From assembly GCA_965115835.1 (NCBI GenBank), contig OZ220471.1:1860001-1924000 (forward strand): a stretch of 64,000 bases of DNA. The letters are read 5' to 3'. Below, piece by piece: positions 53,699-63,413 of the stretch. This stretch comes from Foliamicus sp965115835 (GTDB lineage Bacteria; Pseudomonadota; Gammaproteobacteria; Steroidobacterales; Foliamicaceae). The notes under the pieces are model-generated. The model ran no database searches and was not told the DNA's origin. It worked only from the letters and a program-made list of their open reading frames with translations. Both the position numbers and the translations under genes were made by a program. The first letter of the stretch is position 1; every line of letters begins with the position of its first letter.

Positions 53699-54520
53699 CT
53701 AGTGCTCCTCGCTCGCCATGCTCAGATAGACGATGGTGAGCATCATGAAGATGAATGCCTGCAGCGTGATCACCAGGATGTGAAACAACGCCCAGGCCAG
53801 GCCCAGCGCGAACTGGACCACGAAACCGAAGGCGGCGGCGGAGGTCACCAGGGAAGAAAGCGAATGGCCCAGGGTGAACAGCGCGATCAGGATGAAAATC
53901 AGTTCGCCCGCATAAAGATTGCCGAAAAGCCGCAGCGCGAGCGACATCGGCTTGGCCAGTTCCTCGACCACCTTGAGCGTGACATTGAAGGGCAACAGCC
54001 ACTTGCCGAAGGGCTTGAAGAAGATCTCCCTTCCAAAGCCGCCCAGACCCTTGGCGCGGATGCTGAACACGATGATCAGCAAGAACACGGCGATCGAAAG
54101 GCCGAAGGTGATGTTGAGGTCGGTGGTAGGCACTACCTTCATGTACTCGATACCCACCAATTCTCCGATGCGGGGCAACAGGTCCACCGGCACCAGGTCC
54201 ATGAAGTTCATCAGGAAAACCCAGCAGAAAATGGTGAGCGCCAGCGGCGCCAGAAGCTTCGAGGAGCCGTGGTAGGCGTCCTTCACCTGCGTGTTGACGA
54301 AGTCCACAAGGAGCTCGACAAAACACTGCCATCGCCCCGGCACGCCCGCGGTGGCGCGTCGGGCCGCGAAATGGAAGGAGGCTGCAAACAGCGCGCCGAG
54401 CAGCGCCGAATAGAACAGGCTGTCGATATGAAAAGTCCAGAAGCCTTCGCCGCCGCGCCAATGAGTCAGGTGATGCGTGATGTATTCCGCGCTGCCGCCC
54501 GAGGACGATTCCGAAGCCAT
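53699..54520 (-). CDS. atpB: Fo ATP synthase a subunit
   Basis: A 273-residue proton-channel subunit with about five to six membrane helices. The essential Arg lies in PMSLALRLFGNLYAGELIF, and the last helix region is FHILVITLQAFIFMMLTIVYLSMA. The N-terminus YITHHLTHW is typical. It lies between atpI and atpE in the canonical order. Confidence 0.97.
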   Translation of the reverse strand: MASESSSGGSAEYITHHLTHWRGGEGFWTFHIDSLFYSALLGALFAASFHFAARRATAGVPGRWQCFVELLVDFVNTQVKDAYHGSSKLLAPLALTIFCWVFLMNFMDLVPVDLLPRIGELVGIEYMKVVPTTDLNITFGLSIAVFLLIIVFSIRAKGLGGFGREIFFKPFGKWLLPFNVTLKVVEELAKPMSLALRLFGNLYAGELIFILIALFTLGHSLSSLVTSAAAFGFVVQFALGLAWALFHILVITLQAFIFMMLTIVYLSMASEEH

Positions 54521-54532
54521 GCCGCCTCTCTC

Positions 54533-54937
54533 CTACCTGCCTGCCGTGATTGCAGGTCGGGCGGCCTCCCCCAGCACTGCGGGAAGCAGGCCCGCCCAAT
54601 ATCCCAGGAGGGTCGCCACGAAACCCGCGAGCAGACCCGGAAAGCCCATGTCGAATTTCACGATGCACAACGCGAAACCGGCGGCCGTGATGGCCAGCTT
54701 GGCGGCTTCGCCCACCAGCAACCGGGCCAGCATCTGGCCAGGCGTGGCCCCGTCACGCAGCAGCAGCAACCCCGCAATCATGAACAGGCTTCCCGCCAGC
54801 CCTGCTCCGGCCCCGGACAGCGTACTGGCGGCGGCGGCCGACCCGAACAGCCCGCCAGCCAGAGCGCACGCAAGGACACCTGCCGCTGCCTGTATCAACA
54901 CCAGCCGCATGGCCGACTTTCGCATGGATTCAAACAT
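54533..54937 (-). CDS. atpI: ATP synthase protein I
   Basis: A 134-residue membrane protein that helps assemble the c-ring. The start at 54937 has a strong GGGGGAGGTGG ribosome site 7 bases upstream. The SMRKSAMRLVLIQAAAGVL helix, an Ala/Gly-rich helix and MLARLLVGEAAKLAITAAGFAL fit AtpI. It is the first gene of the atp operon, ending 12 bases before atpB. Confidence 0.88.
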   Translation of the reverse strand: MFESMRKSAMRLVLIQAAAGVLACALAGGLFGSAAAASTLSGAGAGLAGSLFMIAGLLLLRDGATPGQMLARLLVGEAAKLAITAAGFALCIVKFDMGFPGLLAGFVATLLGYWAGLLPAVLGEAARPAITAGR

Positions 54938-55010
54938 AAAAACGCCACCTCCCCCTTTCGGGTCGGGGTGGCAACTGCCGGCCAAGCCGGTTCCTTGGTT
55001 ATGGCCGACT

Positions 55011-55042
55011 ATTGTACCCGGAGTTGCAGGGTTAGCGCGCAA
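55011..55042 (-). promoter_or_regulatory. possible promoter of the atp operon
   Basis: On the minus strand a TACAAT -10-like box (55011-55016) lies about 74 bases before the atpI start. A TTGCGC -35-like box (55037-55042) is 20 bases further up, wider than the optimum. Position in the gap before the operon supports it. Confidence 0.35.
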
Positions 55043-55177
55043 CAGTCTGGCCCCGTTTTCACGGGCAGTTCGACGCCTGAGGCTCCATCGGCTTGCGGGC
55101 GTCTCCTGTCGGTGCGGACCGGCGGGCGGTCGCCGGGGCAAGGGTGGCGAAGAAGCTCTCGGCCAGCACGCTCGCAA

Positions 55178-57565
55178 TCAATACAGCACCTGCACCCCGC
55201 GCTCCTCCAGCGCCGGGATGTGAACGTTCAGGGCGTCCGGGTCCAGCGGGTTCCCCCGCAGGTCCAGGTACTCCAGATCGGGCAGTTCCGCCAGCGCCGC
55301 AATATCCGCTACCTGATTCTGGACGAGACTCAGCAACTCCAGCTTGCGCAGCCCGGATAGCGCCGCAACATCCGCAACATCGTTGCCGTCCAGCGTCAGT
55401 TGCTCCAGTTCCGCCAACTGCGCCAGCGGCGTCAGATCCGAAACCTCGTTCCTCACCAGAAACAGCTTGGTCAAGCCGGAAAGGGAGGAAAGCGCTGCGA
55501 CATCCGCAATGTTGTTTTCGTCCAGCACCAGTTGCCTGAGCGCCGGCAACCACGACAGCGGCGTCAGATCGACAACCTCGTTTCTGGCCAGAAACAGCTT
55601 GGTCAGGCCGTAGAGAGAAGAAAGCGACGAGACATCCGAAATGCCGTTGCCGTCCAGGAACAGCGTTTCGATTTCCGTCAGATTGGCCAGCGCGCCGATG
55701 TCCGCCAGCCCGCAGTCCCTCAGGTACAGGCCGCGAAGTTGCCGGAAGCCGGTGGACGGAAACCCGGCAAGCGCATTGCCGTTGAGATTCAGCGAGGCCA
55801 GGCGGGGCAATTCCGCCAGCGCGGCCACATCCGTGATCCGATTGTCGTTGAGCGACAGGCTGCGGAGTTCGGTCAGGCCGGCCAGCGGCGAGACATCCTC
55901 GATCCGGTTTGCGCCCAGATGCACAACGGAGAGCTTGAGCAGGGTTTGCAAGGGCGACAGATCGGTAATCCCGTTGCCCGAGAGCGACAATGTGCGCAGT
56001 TCGGTGAGCGGGGCAAGCGGGGTGAGGTTCGAAGCGCCGGTACGGTCAAGGCGCAGCGTCTTGAGCATTGTCAATCCCGACAGCGGCTTGAGATCCACAA
56101 TCCGGCGGTTCGACGACAAGTCCAGATTGCCGAGACGGATCAGCCCGGCCAGCGGGGTGAGGTCCGAAGCGCCGATGCCGTCAAGCCGCAGCGTCCTGAG
56201 CATAATCAATCCCGACAGCGGCGACAGGTCCACAATCTGGCGGTTCGACGACAGGCTCAGGGTTCCGAGCCGAATCAGTCCGGCAAGTGGGGTGAGGTCC
56301 GAAGCGCCGATACCGTCAAGTCGCAGCGTCTCCAGCAAGGTCAGTCCCGACAGCGGCTTGAGATCCACAATCCGGCGGTTCGACGACAGGTCCAGGGTGT
56401 CGAGACGGGTCAGCCCGGCAAGCGGCGTGAGGTCCTCCAGGTTCGGGTTCCCGCTCAATGTCAGCGCCATCAATCCATCGAGCGCGGCCAGCGGCGTAAG
56501 GTCTGTAATCCGGTTGCCGCTCAAGTCCAGCGACTTCAGCCCGGAGGCTATTTCCAGTCCGGTAAGGTTCGCCACCCCCGAACGGGCCGCATTCAGCCCT
56601 TGCAGCAGCGCCACTTCCGTCTCGCTGCTGCGCGCAAGGTCGGTCGCGCCCAGGGCCCGGCCCACCACTCTTGCGAGGCCGGCGTCCGGGAAAGACACAC
56701 CGTCGCCATCGACAACTTCGACCACCTTGACGACCTCGATGTCGCCGCCATCGTTGTCAGTGCCGCCATCACCGCTATCGCCGCCATCGCTATTGGCAAC
56801 ATCGGCGCCAACAGCGCCCGGGAGCGGCAGCAACTTGTCGAGATAGGCGGCGCGATGGCTCATGGTGGCCAGCACATGGTTCCTGTGCGCTTCGGTGAGG
56901 CGGTTGCTGCTGGCGAGCAGGATATGCGCCGCACAGGACTCGGCAAAATCCTCCCCGTCGTCGGTACGAGCATAATCGCTTACATAATCACCGTCCCGGG
57001 CAATCAGGTCACGCCACTCGGCGCTGAGGCTGAGATCGCCCTTTTGATAGTCCAGCACATGGCACATCTCATGGGTCAGAATCTCCTCAAAGGCCCAATC
57101 GAGGGTGTTGGCGTCTTCATGCACAAAGAGGGCCGGGAATTCAATCGCATACTTACCCGTTGACGGGTTGTACCCATAAACTATTGCATAAGCGCCCTCG
57201 CCCTGATTCACGCCGATGACGATTGGCATGGCAGCCCGGAAAGAGGCTGGCTGGGCCGCCCACGCCCGGGCAACCCGTTCCGCCACCCAATCGGGATTCC
57301 GGAAAAACCCGTTATAGATGTGCACTTCGGTTGCGCTGTCGCCTGCGGTAACCGCATAGATGCGACGGAGATTGAACCGGCCGTTCGCCCCGCCCGTCAC
57401 ACGAGCCCCTGCCCCGTCTTCGGCGGTGATCGCCCGGTGCATGCTGCATGCCACAACATCCCATTGCGGTTCGTCGGGACAGCGATAGTCTTGCGCGTAT
57501 GTTGCCGACGCAATCAGCCACCCTGCGCTCGCAATGACCGCTTTTCCAGACCCAGACATCGACAT
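55178..57565 (-). CDS. secreted HExxH metallopeptidase-LRR fusion protein
   Basis: A protein of about 795 residues. After a signal peptide (VIASAGWLIASATYAQ), residues about 30-230 form a putative zinc metallopeptidase: HEMCH at 165-169, and a downstream YARTDDGEDFAES that could supply the third ligand (E205). An Asp/Gly linker follows (GGDSGDGGTDNDGG). About 20 leucine-rich repeats of the internalin 22-residue type (LxxLxLSxNxITDLTPLAxL) fill residues about 330-790. Such repeats bind proteins. Start at 57565 is preferred because it begins the signal peptide; 57616 is possible. A fused secreted protease with binding repeats suggests action on an external target, which is not known. Confidence 0.8.
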   Translation of the reverse strand: MSMSGSGKAVIASAGWLIASATYAQDYRCPDEPQWDVVACSMHRAITAEDGAGARVTGGANGRFNLRRIYAVTAGDSATEVHIYNGFFRNPDWVAERVARAWAAQPASFRAAMPIVIGVNQGEGAYAIVYGYNPSTGKYAIEFPALFVHEDANTLDWAFEEILTHEMCHVLDYQKGDLSLSAEWRDLIARDGDYVSDYARTDDGEDFAESCAAHILLASSNRLTEAHRNHVLATMSHRAAYLDKLLPLPGAVGADVANSDGGDSGDGGTDNDGGDIEVVKVVEVVDGDGVSFPDAGLARVVGRALGATDLARSSETEVALLQGLNAARSGVANLTGLEIASGLKSLDLSGNRITDLTPLAALDGLMALTLSGNPNLEDLTPLAGLTRLDTLDLSSNRRIVDLKPLSGLTLLETLRLDGIGASDLTPLAGLIRLGTLSLSSNRQIVDLSPLSGLIMLRTLRLDGIGASDLTPLAGLIRLGNLDLSSNRRIVDLKPLSGLTMLKTLRLDRTGASNLTPLAPLTELRTLSLSGNGITDLSPLQTLLKLSVVHLGANRIEDVSPLAGLTELRSLSLNDNRITDVAALAELPRLASLNLNGNALAGFPSTGFRQLRGLYLRDCGLADIGALANLTEIETLFLDGNGISDVSSLSSLYGLTKLFLARNEVVDLTPLSWLPALRQLVLDENNIADVAALSSLSGLTKLFLVRNEVSDLTPLAQLAELEQLTLDGNDVADVAALSGLRKLELLSLVQNQVADIAALAELPDLEYLDLRGNPLDPDALNVHIPALEERGVQVLY

Positions 57566-57681
57566 GGCTTCGCGCCAAATGGCAATCAACGCAAGATTTC
57601 TACCACATTCAGCCATATGAAACAATTCGGCGGAAATCGCCGCAAAGCGTCGTGACCGTTTGCAAACAGACGAAGTGGAGG

Positions 57682-60618
57682 TCAGCGGAGGTAGCTGAGG
57701 CGCAGGTAGCCGACACGGCCCGGAAGATCGTGGACAGCGATGCTCATGCCGACCACGCCGCAGGGAAAGCAAAGCGGCGGGTCTTCATCAAGAAGGTTGT
57801 TGAACCCCAGGGAAACGGTCCAGCGGTCTTCCATCAGGGCCGGTGTGTAACTGAGCCTGAGGTCGGTATAGAGAACGGAGTCCACCTCGCTGCCGTTCTC
57901 CAGTTCCATCTCCCCGATCCAGCGCAGACCGAGCGTCCCGGCCCAACGCTCCTTCATCCACTCGACGCTCGCCACCCAGCGCATTTTCGGGAAGGCTCTC
58001 TGAAAGGTCTCGTCCGTGTGCGTCCCGGTACGGTCCACAAGTGTCTGCGTGCCGTCGGCGTTGGCGGTGCGTTCCAGGTACTCGCCGAGAGCCGTTGCGT
58101 TGATCACCGCCCGAAAACGCCCGGCGCTCCATTCGGGGCTGTCGAAGGCGATCCGGAAATCCCAGCCGGATGCTTCGATTCCGCCGATGTTCTGCAGCCG
58201 GTTGTCGATGACCTCCAGCGTTCCGCCTGCCGCGCGCGGCGCCAGATCGCAGAACAGCGGATCCAGCGTGGCGACGCAGGCGGTGAGCACATCGCCGGGA
58301 TTACGGCCTTCAACGGCATCGCTGATCTCAAGGCGATAGTAGTCCAGCGAAGCCGTCAGCCCACCGCCGGAACCGCCGAATGACCGGCTCCATACGAACC
58401 CCAGGGTCAGGGCGTCGGATTTCTCCGCATCCAGCGCCCGGTTCCCGGCGGAGGTCGCGGAAAGCTGCGGATTGGTCTGCACATAGCCGGCGGGTACGCC
58501 CAGGGCAGCGCAGTTGGCGACGATGGACTGCGGCTGCGGCGCGTCCCGTCCTCCATTGGCCGAGCCGAACTGCCCCAGCACATCCGAGCAGGGATCGAGG
58601 AAGGTGAAATTCTCGCGCGCCGCGCCCCCGAACAGTTCGCCTATGCCGGGCGCCCGAAAACCGGTCGAGATCGAGCCCCGCAGGGAGATTCCCCCGACCG
58701 GCCGCAGCAGCATGCTGACCTTGTAGGTAGCCTCCGTCCCGAAGGTGCTGTAGTCGGACATTCGCGCGGCCAGATTCAGCTCCCAGTAGCGAGCGCCGGC
58801 ATCCAGCAGCGGCATGCCGAGCTCGGCGTGGTACTCCGCGGCGCTGAACCCGCCCCGTGTCCGCCCGGCGAGATTCCCCGCAGACTCGCCCCGCTCGGCG
58901 ACCGGGTCCGGGCGGAACCAGCCGGCATGATCCCTCCACTCGATCCCCACTGAAAAGCCGGCTTCCCCGGCAGGCAGCGAAAACGCATCGCCGGTGACGT
59001 TGACGGCGATGTTGCGGAGCGTCTGGCGACTGCGGTCGCGCTGCGTATAGCCCACAAAGTCGAGCATTTCCCGGGTAATCGAGCCGTTGCCGTCGGGCCC
59101 CTGACCACCGAAGAAATTGAACGGAACGCACCCGGGCGTAACGGCGCACACATCGGGATCGCCCATCGCGACCTGCAGTCTGGCGGCGTTGTGGGAGTTG
59201 TATTTCGTTTGGCCACCCTCATTCTCACCGTAGCTGGCGTAGAACTCCCAGAAGAGATTGCGGCCGGCGAACCGAATCTCGCCGTTCAAGCCGGCGGCGC
59301 CGAACCAGGTATGAACGCGCTGGTAGAACAGACGCCGCCCCGACTCCAGGGGCCGGCGCCCGAAAAACACCAGCGTCCCGTCCGCCGGAGACAGGTCCAC
59401 GCCGAAGGGGTTGTACGGATTGCGCGCCGAAATGAAGAAGTTCTCGGTGATCCGGGAGCCACAACCGCTTCCCAGGCACAGCGGTTCGGGCGCCGCCCTG
59501 GTAGCCGAGGAGCGCCGTGTGTACGAGGCCGTGGCGAAGAACTCCATGCCGGCGTCCATCTCGCCGCGCGCGCTGGCAAACAGGCTGAAGCGCTCGTTGG
59601 GCGTGCGCAGGTAGTTGTAGTCGGCGGCGTTGTAGTTGAAGCGATCCGCGGCCGTAAAGGCATGGAAATCGCCGGAAGCCGGATTGGCGGGATCAAAGCG
59701 GGGGAGATTCGCGCCGCCGTCGTTGAGTACGCCGTCGTTCAGCGTGATGCTGGCGCCGGAAGCGAAATTGGGGCCGAACGTGAATCGCCCCTGGGGAGTG
59801 AACGAGGAACACAGGGATTGCGGCACATCGCAGCTGGTGGCGTCGGGATTCGGAAACGCCGAACGCTTGCGGCTCGCGGTGTCGACCCCGCCTTCGCGCC
59901 GCCAGCTTGCGCTGAACAGAAGGTGCGTGCGCTCGCCGCCGCCCCACTTGAAGTCCACCGCGCGGGATTCGCCATCGCTCTCCCTGAGGTAGCTGCCGGA
60001 CTGAATGTCCACGCGCAAGCCGTCGAAGTCCCGATCGGTAATGATGTTGACCACGCCGCCTATGGCATCGGAACCGTACACCGCCGAGGCGCCGTCCTGC
60101 AGAATCTCGATGCGCCGGATCGCATGGCCCGGAAGCGTGTTGAGATCCACGGCGCCGGGCACGCCCGACGCAGAAGCGCCCGCAATCCAGCGGCGCCCGT
60201 CCACCAGCACCAGGGTTCGCTTGGCGCCGATGTTGCGAAGCGCTATCTGCACAGCTCCCGCGCCGATCCCGGAGCCATCCTGGGGAAAGCCCGAGTTGCC
60301 CGGCACATTGAACTGCGAGTTGGGGGCTGAGCCGGAAATGGGCAGGTTCTGCAAGATGTCGCCCAGATTCGTCAGGCCGGTCCGATCGAGAGCCTCCCTT
60401 TCGATCTCCAGGATCGCAGTGGGTTCGTTGATCGGGTCGCGGCGAATGCGCGAGCCGGTAACCACCACTTCCTCAATCTCGACCGGGGCGCTATCGGCCC
60501 TGCCGGAAGATTGGGCGCTTGCCGGGCTGCAAGGCAGAAACGCAAGGGCGCTGCCCATGCACAACAAGCCACGAATTGTCTTCACCGACGTTACCCCCGC
60601 AATGATCCGGCCGGCCAT
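57682..60618 (-). CDS. TonB-dependent outer-membrane receptor
   Basis: A 978-residue receptor. After a signal peptide (MGSALAFLPCSPASAQ) comes a TonB-box-like EEVVVTGSRI, then the plug domain (LGDILQNLPISG, IALRNIGAKRTLVLVDGRRW, RIEILQDGASAVYGSDAIGGVVNI). A 22-strand barrel follows (SISTGFRAPGIGELFGGAARENF, DALTLGFVWSRSF). The first ATG is one base after the hemY stop, so translation may be coupled; a GTG at 60585 is an alternative. Substrate is unknown. Linkage to hemX-hemY is suggestive of haem or iron but not proof. The final residues (RLSYLR) lack the usual terminal aromatic. Confidence 0.92.
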   Translation of the reverse strand: MAGRIIAGVTSVKTIRGLLCMGSALAFLPCSPASAQSSGRADSAPVEIEEVVVTGSRIRRDPINEPTAILEIEREALDRTGLTNLGDILQNLPISGSAPNSQFNVPGNSGFPQDGSGIGAGAVQIALRNIGAKRTLVLVDGRRWIAGASASGVPGAVDLNTLPGHAIRRIEILQDGASAVYGSDAIGGVVNIITDRDFDGLRVDIQSGSYLRESDGESRAVDFKWGGGERTHLLFSASWRREGGVDTASRKRSAFPNPDATSCDVPQSLCSSFTPQGRFTFGPNFASGASITLNDGVLNDGGANLPRFDPANPASGDFHAFTAADRFNYNAADYNYLRTPNERFSLFASARGEMDAGMEFFATASYTRRSSATRAAPEPLCLGSGCGSRITENFFISARNPYNPFGVDLSPADGTLVFFGRRPLESGRRLFYQRVHTWFGAAGLNGEIRFAGRNLFWEFYASYGENEGGQTKYNSHNAARLQVAMGDPDVCAVTPGCVPFNFFGGQGPDGNGSITREMLDFVGYTQRDRSRQTLRNIAVNVTGDAFSLPAGEAGFSVGIEWRDHAGWFRPDPVAERGESAGNLAGRTRGGFSAAEYHAELGMPLLDAGARYWELNLAARMSDYSTFGTEATYKVSMLLRPVGGISLRGSISTGFRAPGIGELFGGAARENFTFLDPCSDVLGQFGSANGGRDAPQPQSIVANCAALGVPAGYVQTNPQLSATSAGNRALDAEKSDALTLGFVWSRSFGGSGGGLTASLDYYRLEISDAVEGRNPGDVLTACVATLDPLFCDLAPRAAGGTLEVIDNRLQNIGGIEASGWDFRIAFDSPEWSAGRFRAVINATALGEYLERTANADGTQTLVDRTGTHTDETFQRAFPKMRWVASVEWMKERWAGTLGLRWIGEMELENGSEVDSVLYTDLRLSYTPALMEDRWTVSLGFNNLLDEDPPLCFPCGVVGMSIAVHDLPGRVGYLRLSYLR

Positions 60619-60619
60619 T

Positions 60620-61786
60620 CTATTCGACGGCGTCCCCCAGCCTCAGCCCCTTGCGGAACGCTTCGTCCGCAGCCTGTTTCTCACTCATCTCATTGAGCAG
60701 TTCCGCAAGTTCCAGCCAGCCCTGGCGGGTTTCATCAAGGCTCAGGCCCGTTTCCAGGTAGGAGCGCGCCTTCCCCCAGAGTTTGGCCTTGCGGCACAGC
60801 CGCCCGAGGGACAGAAGCAGGGCGCCGTCCCGGGCATGTTCGGCCAGCCAGCTCTCCGCATGCCGGATGGCCGCCGGTATGTCGCGCGGCTGAAGATCGC
60901 CGTAGGCCGCAGCCAACTCCGAACTCCAGGCCGAGGTCAGGCGCCGGCGAAGACCCTGCTCGGCAAGATCGTGAGCGCCGTGTCGCATCAATGCCCGCGC
61001 ATGGGCCAGGACCAGCCGATCGCCGGACCGAAACTCCCTGGGGACCTCACTCCAGAGACGCTGAACGCTGCGCGTGTCCCCGGCGGAATCGAGCAACGCC
61101 GCGCAGGTCTTGACCGTCCACCGGGGTACTTCCGCAGCGGCCGTTTGGCCGTGCTTGCGCAGGGCCTTCAGCCGCTGGCTGGCCTCGGACCATTCGCCGC
61201 GCTGCATGTGCAGCGGAATGACCAGGCGCAACGCCTGCAGATGGCGAGGCTCACGCTCCAGGATTTCCTGCAGGTATCGCAGCGCGGCGGCCTGCTCGCC
61301 CGAGCGCCCATGGAGCTCCGCGCGCTCCAGGGATATGGCGTCGCGCGCCTCCGGTTGCGCCTTTTCCGCCAAGGCAAACCAACGGTCGCGGCGCTCGCCG
61401 TCTCCGCTGGCATGCGCCAGACGAGCCGCCGCCAGGTACTGCAGGATCGGCGCCGTGCTTCTCCTCGCCGCGCTGGCCAGCAGCCGTTCGGCCCGCGCCG
61501 CCTGTCCGGCCGCCAGCGCAACCAGTCCGCGCGCAACGCGCCGCCCGGCCCGTCTGGAGCTTGCCCTGGCCGCGCGTTCCGCCACCCGCCCCGGCGCCTG
61601 ACGAATGCGCCGCAACAGGCCGGCCACAAGCAGCAGCAATACCAGCAGGGCAAGCAGAACCGGGACGGTCATCTCCACCGCCCAACCCTGGAACCGAAGC
61701 AGTACATAGCCGGGGTCTGCCGCCAGGAATTGCGCCGCCACCGCCACAAGCAGCAGCAACAGCACCACGATCAGGCCAGCGCGCAT
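60620..61786 (-). CDS. hemY: HemY-family inner-membrane TPR protein
   Basis: A 388-residue protein of the HemY family found with hemX and hemCD in gammaproteobacteria. Two N-terminal membrane helices (LIVVLLLLLVAVAAQFLA and TVPVLLALLVLLLLVAGLL) flank PGYVLLRFQGWAVEM, the family signature. The rest is TPR-like helices (ALRYLQEILEREPRHLQALRL). Its biochemical role is not settled. It starts 1 base after the hemX stop, in one operon with hemX and the TonB receptor. Confidence 0.92.
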   Translation of the reverse strand: MRAGLIVVLLLLLVAVAAQFLAADPGYVLLRFQGWAVEMTVPVLLALLVLLLLVAGLLRRIRQAPGRVAERAARASSRRAGRRVARGLVALAAGQAARAERLLASAARRSTAPILQYLAAARLAHASGDGERRDRWFALAEKAQPEARDAISLERAELHGRSGEQAAALRYLQEILEREPRHLQALRLVIPLHMQRGEWSEASQRLKALRKHGQTAAAEVPRWTVKTCAALLDSAGDTRSVQRLWSEVPREFRSGDRLVLAHARALMRHGAHDLAEQGLRRRLTSAWSSELAAAYGDLQPRDIPAAIRHAESWLAEHARDGALLLSLGRLCRKAKLWGKARSYLETGLSLDETRQGWLELAELLNEMSEKQAADEAFRKGLRLGDAVE

Positions 61787-61787
61787 G

Positions 61788-62915
61788 TCAATCCAGGCGC
61801 AGGGCGCGGAAACGCTCCAGCGAAACCGCGATATCCGGCGTTTGCCGCGCCCGCCCCGCCTCCAGCAGTTGGTCGATATCGTCCTGCGTGTCGGCAACAT
61901 CCGGGTTGTCCGGCGCATACAGGCGCGCAAGACGCCCGCGGGCCGCCAACAGGGCGGCGGAGTAAGCTTGCAAATCGCCCTGGATATAGGCCAGGCGAGC
62001 CAGATGCAGCTCCGCCGCCAGGAGACGCCGGAGCGTGTCCGTGTCGGTCTCGCTCAGCAGGGCGCCAGCGCCGCTGTCCGCGCGCCGCACGGTAATCAGC
62101 GAGCGCAATGCGCGCCGGGTGCTGGCCACGGCCCGGCCCCATCCCTCTGCCGGCAGCTCCTCCGTTTGGGCAGCCGCGGAAGGCAGCGGGCGCGCAACCG
62201 GCTCAAGGCCCTCGACCCTTGAAAGCAGGGCGCCCAAACGCACCACGACTCCCTTGATGTCGCGAGCGGGGATACGCTCCAGAGACCGGGCCTGCTCCTC
62301 GAGCGTCGCCCGCAGAGCGCCGTAACGGGGAGCGCCCAACTGTTCCAGCAACTCCAGCGCTTCGCGCACGGCCAGAGCCGCGCCCGCGTAATCCCTGGCA
62401 AACCGGTTCTGGCGATCGGCCAGGGCGAGCAGACGGTCGGCAGCATCCAGCATCCAGCCCGCCTCTTGTCCCGCAGGCTGACGGCCAATCGCTTCCAGGG
62501 CCCTCTCGGCAGCGCCCAGGCGCGCTTCGAGCGCGTCGCGAACCCGCTCGGCAGCCCGCTGGGCGTCCTGCGCCTCATTCACCAGCAAGGCGGCGTCCTC
62601 GGCGCGCTGGCGCTGAAGCTCCTCAAGCTGCACAATCCTTGCTTCGAGGCGGTCGGCTCGCGAAAGATGTTCCTCCAGGTACTGAAGCCCGGCCCAGGCG
62701 CCTGCTGCTGCAACCAGGACCGGAAGAATCAGCCACAGCCACCCGTAGCGCTTGCGGCGGACGGGCGCTTCCTCCTGCGCCGGAGCGCTGTTCGCGGCAG
62801 CCCTGGCCTGCGCCTTCCCCGTTGCGCCTTTCCTCCCGGACTTGCCGGACTTCCCGGATGCGGCCGGGCCGGCCCGCGAGTCCTTGCCGGCCGGATGGGT
62901 CTTCGTTCCCGCCAT
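61788..62915 (-). CDS. hemX: HemX-family membrane protein
   Basis: A 375-residue protein. A low-complexity Ala/Gly/Lys cytoplasmic start is followed by one membrane helix (WLWLILPVLVAAAGAWAGL). A long coiled coil (EARIVQLEELQRQRAEDAALLVNEAQDAQRAAE) and the HemX periplasmic domain (DAADRLLALADRQNRFARDY, ARDIKGVVVRLGALLSRVEG) follow. Though once named uroporphyrinogen methyltransferase, HemX lacks a methylase domain. The start at 62915 gives a clean N-terminus. hemC and hemD, usual neighbours, are absent. It diverges from ubiK. Confidence 0.9.
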   Translation of the reverse strand: MAGTKTHPAGKDSRAGPAASGKSGKSGRKGATGKAQARAAANSAPAQEEAPVRRKRYGWLWLILPVLVAAAGAWAGLQYLEEHLSRADRLEARIVQLEELQRQRAEDAALLVNEAQDAQRAAERVRDALEARLGAAERALEAIGRQPAGQEAGWMLDAADRLLALADRQNRFARDYAGAALAVREALELLEQLGAPRYGALRATLEEQARSLERIPARDIKGVVVRLGALLSRVEGLEPVARPLPSAAAQTEELPAEGWGRAVASTRRALRSLITVRRADSGAGALLSETDTDTLRRLLAAELHLARLAYIQGDLQAYSAALLAARGRLARLYAPDNPDVADTQDDIDQLLEAGRARQTPDIAVSLERFRALRLD

Positions 62916-63146
62916 ATGTCCTCCGAATCGTGCGGCTAGTCTATCAAGCCGCGTGAAAGAAAGCGGCAATGCCTGCTTGAGGCAAGGGCGTCCTGCCCTC
63001 GTCGGGGCGGGAAGACCGCGGTTCGGCAGAGAAGCCTTCGCGACCGGAGCGGGAGCCGGAACCCGTGGCTCGCGGAGAATTTTGCACGATAAGCGAACAA
63101 TTGCCCTCTGGACAAAGCGGCGCCGGATAGCGCAACCTTGCCCTCC

Positions 63147-63389
63147 ATGAGCGACGAGTTTGTATCCGATCTGGCCCGGCGTTTGCGCCAGTTGGTCCCG
63201 GACACCGCCGCCGGCGCGGCCAGGGACCTGGAGAAGAATTTTCGCGCCCTGCTCGAAGCCGCGCTGGGAAAGGGCGAGTACGTGACTTTCGAGGAATTCG
63301 AAGCGCAAAGGCGCGTTCTCGAACGAACCCGGCAAAAGGTGGAAGCGCTCGAGAAGGCGCTGTCCAGGATGGAGCAGAAGAGAGACTGA
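63147..63389 (+). CDS. ubiK: ubiquinone biosynthesis accessory factor UbiK (BMFP family)
   Basis: An 80-residue protein matching the YqiC/UbiK family. It has SDLARRLRQLVPD, an amphipathic segment DLEKNFRALLEAALGKGEYVTFEEFEAQRRVLERTR and a C-terminal coiled coil (KVEALEKALSRME). UbiK binds UbiJ and lipids and assists the late aerobic ubiquinone steps. The start at 63147 (MSDEF) is preferred over an in-frame ATG 9 bases upstream. comM follows after 24 bases on the same strand, an arrangement seen in other gammaproteobacteria. Confidence 0.9.
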   Translation: MSDEFVSDLARRLRQLVPDTAAGAARDLEKNFRALLEAALGKGEYVTFEEFEAQRRVLERTRQKVEALEKALSRMEQKRD

Positions 63390-63413
63390 CGCAAAGACAG
63401 GCCAGGGACGGCA

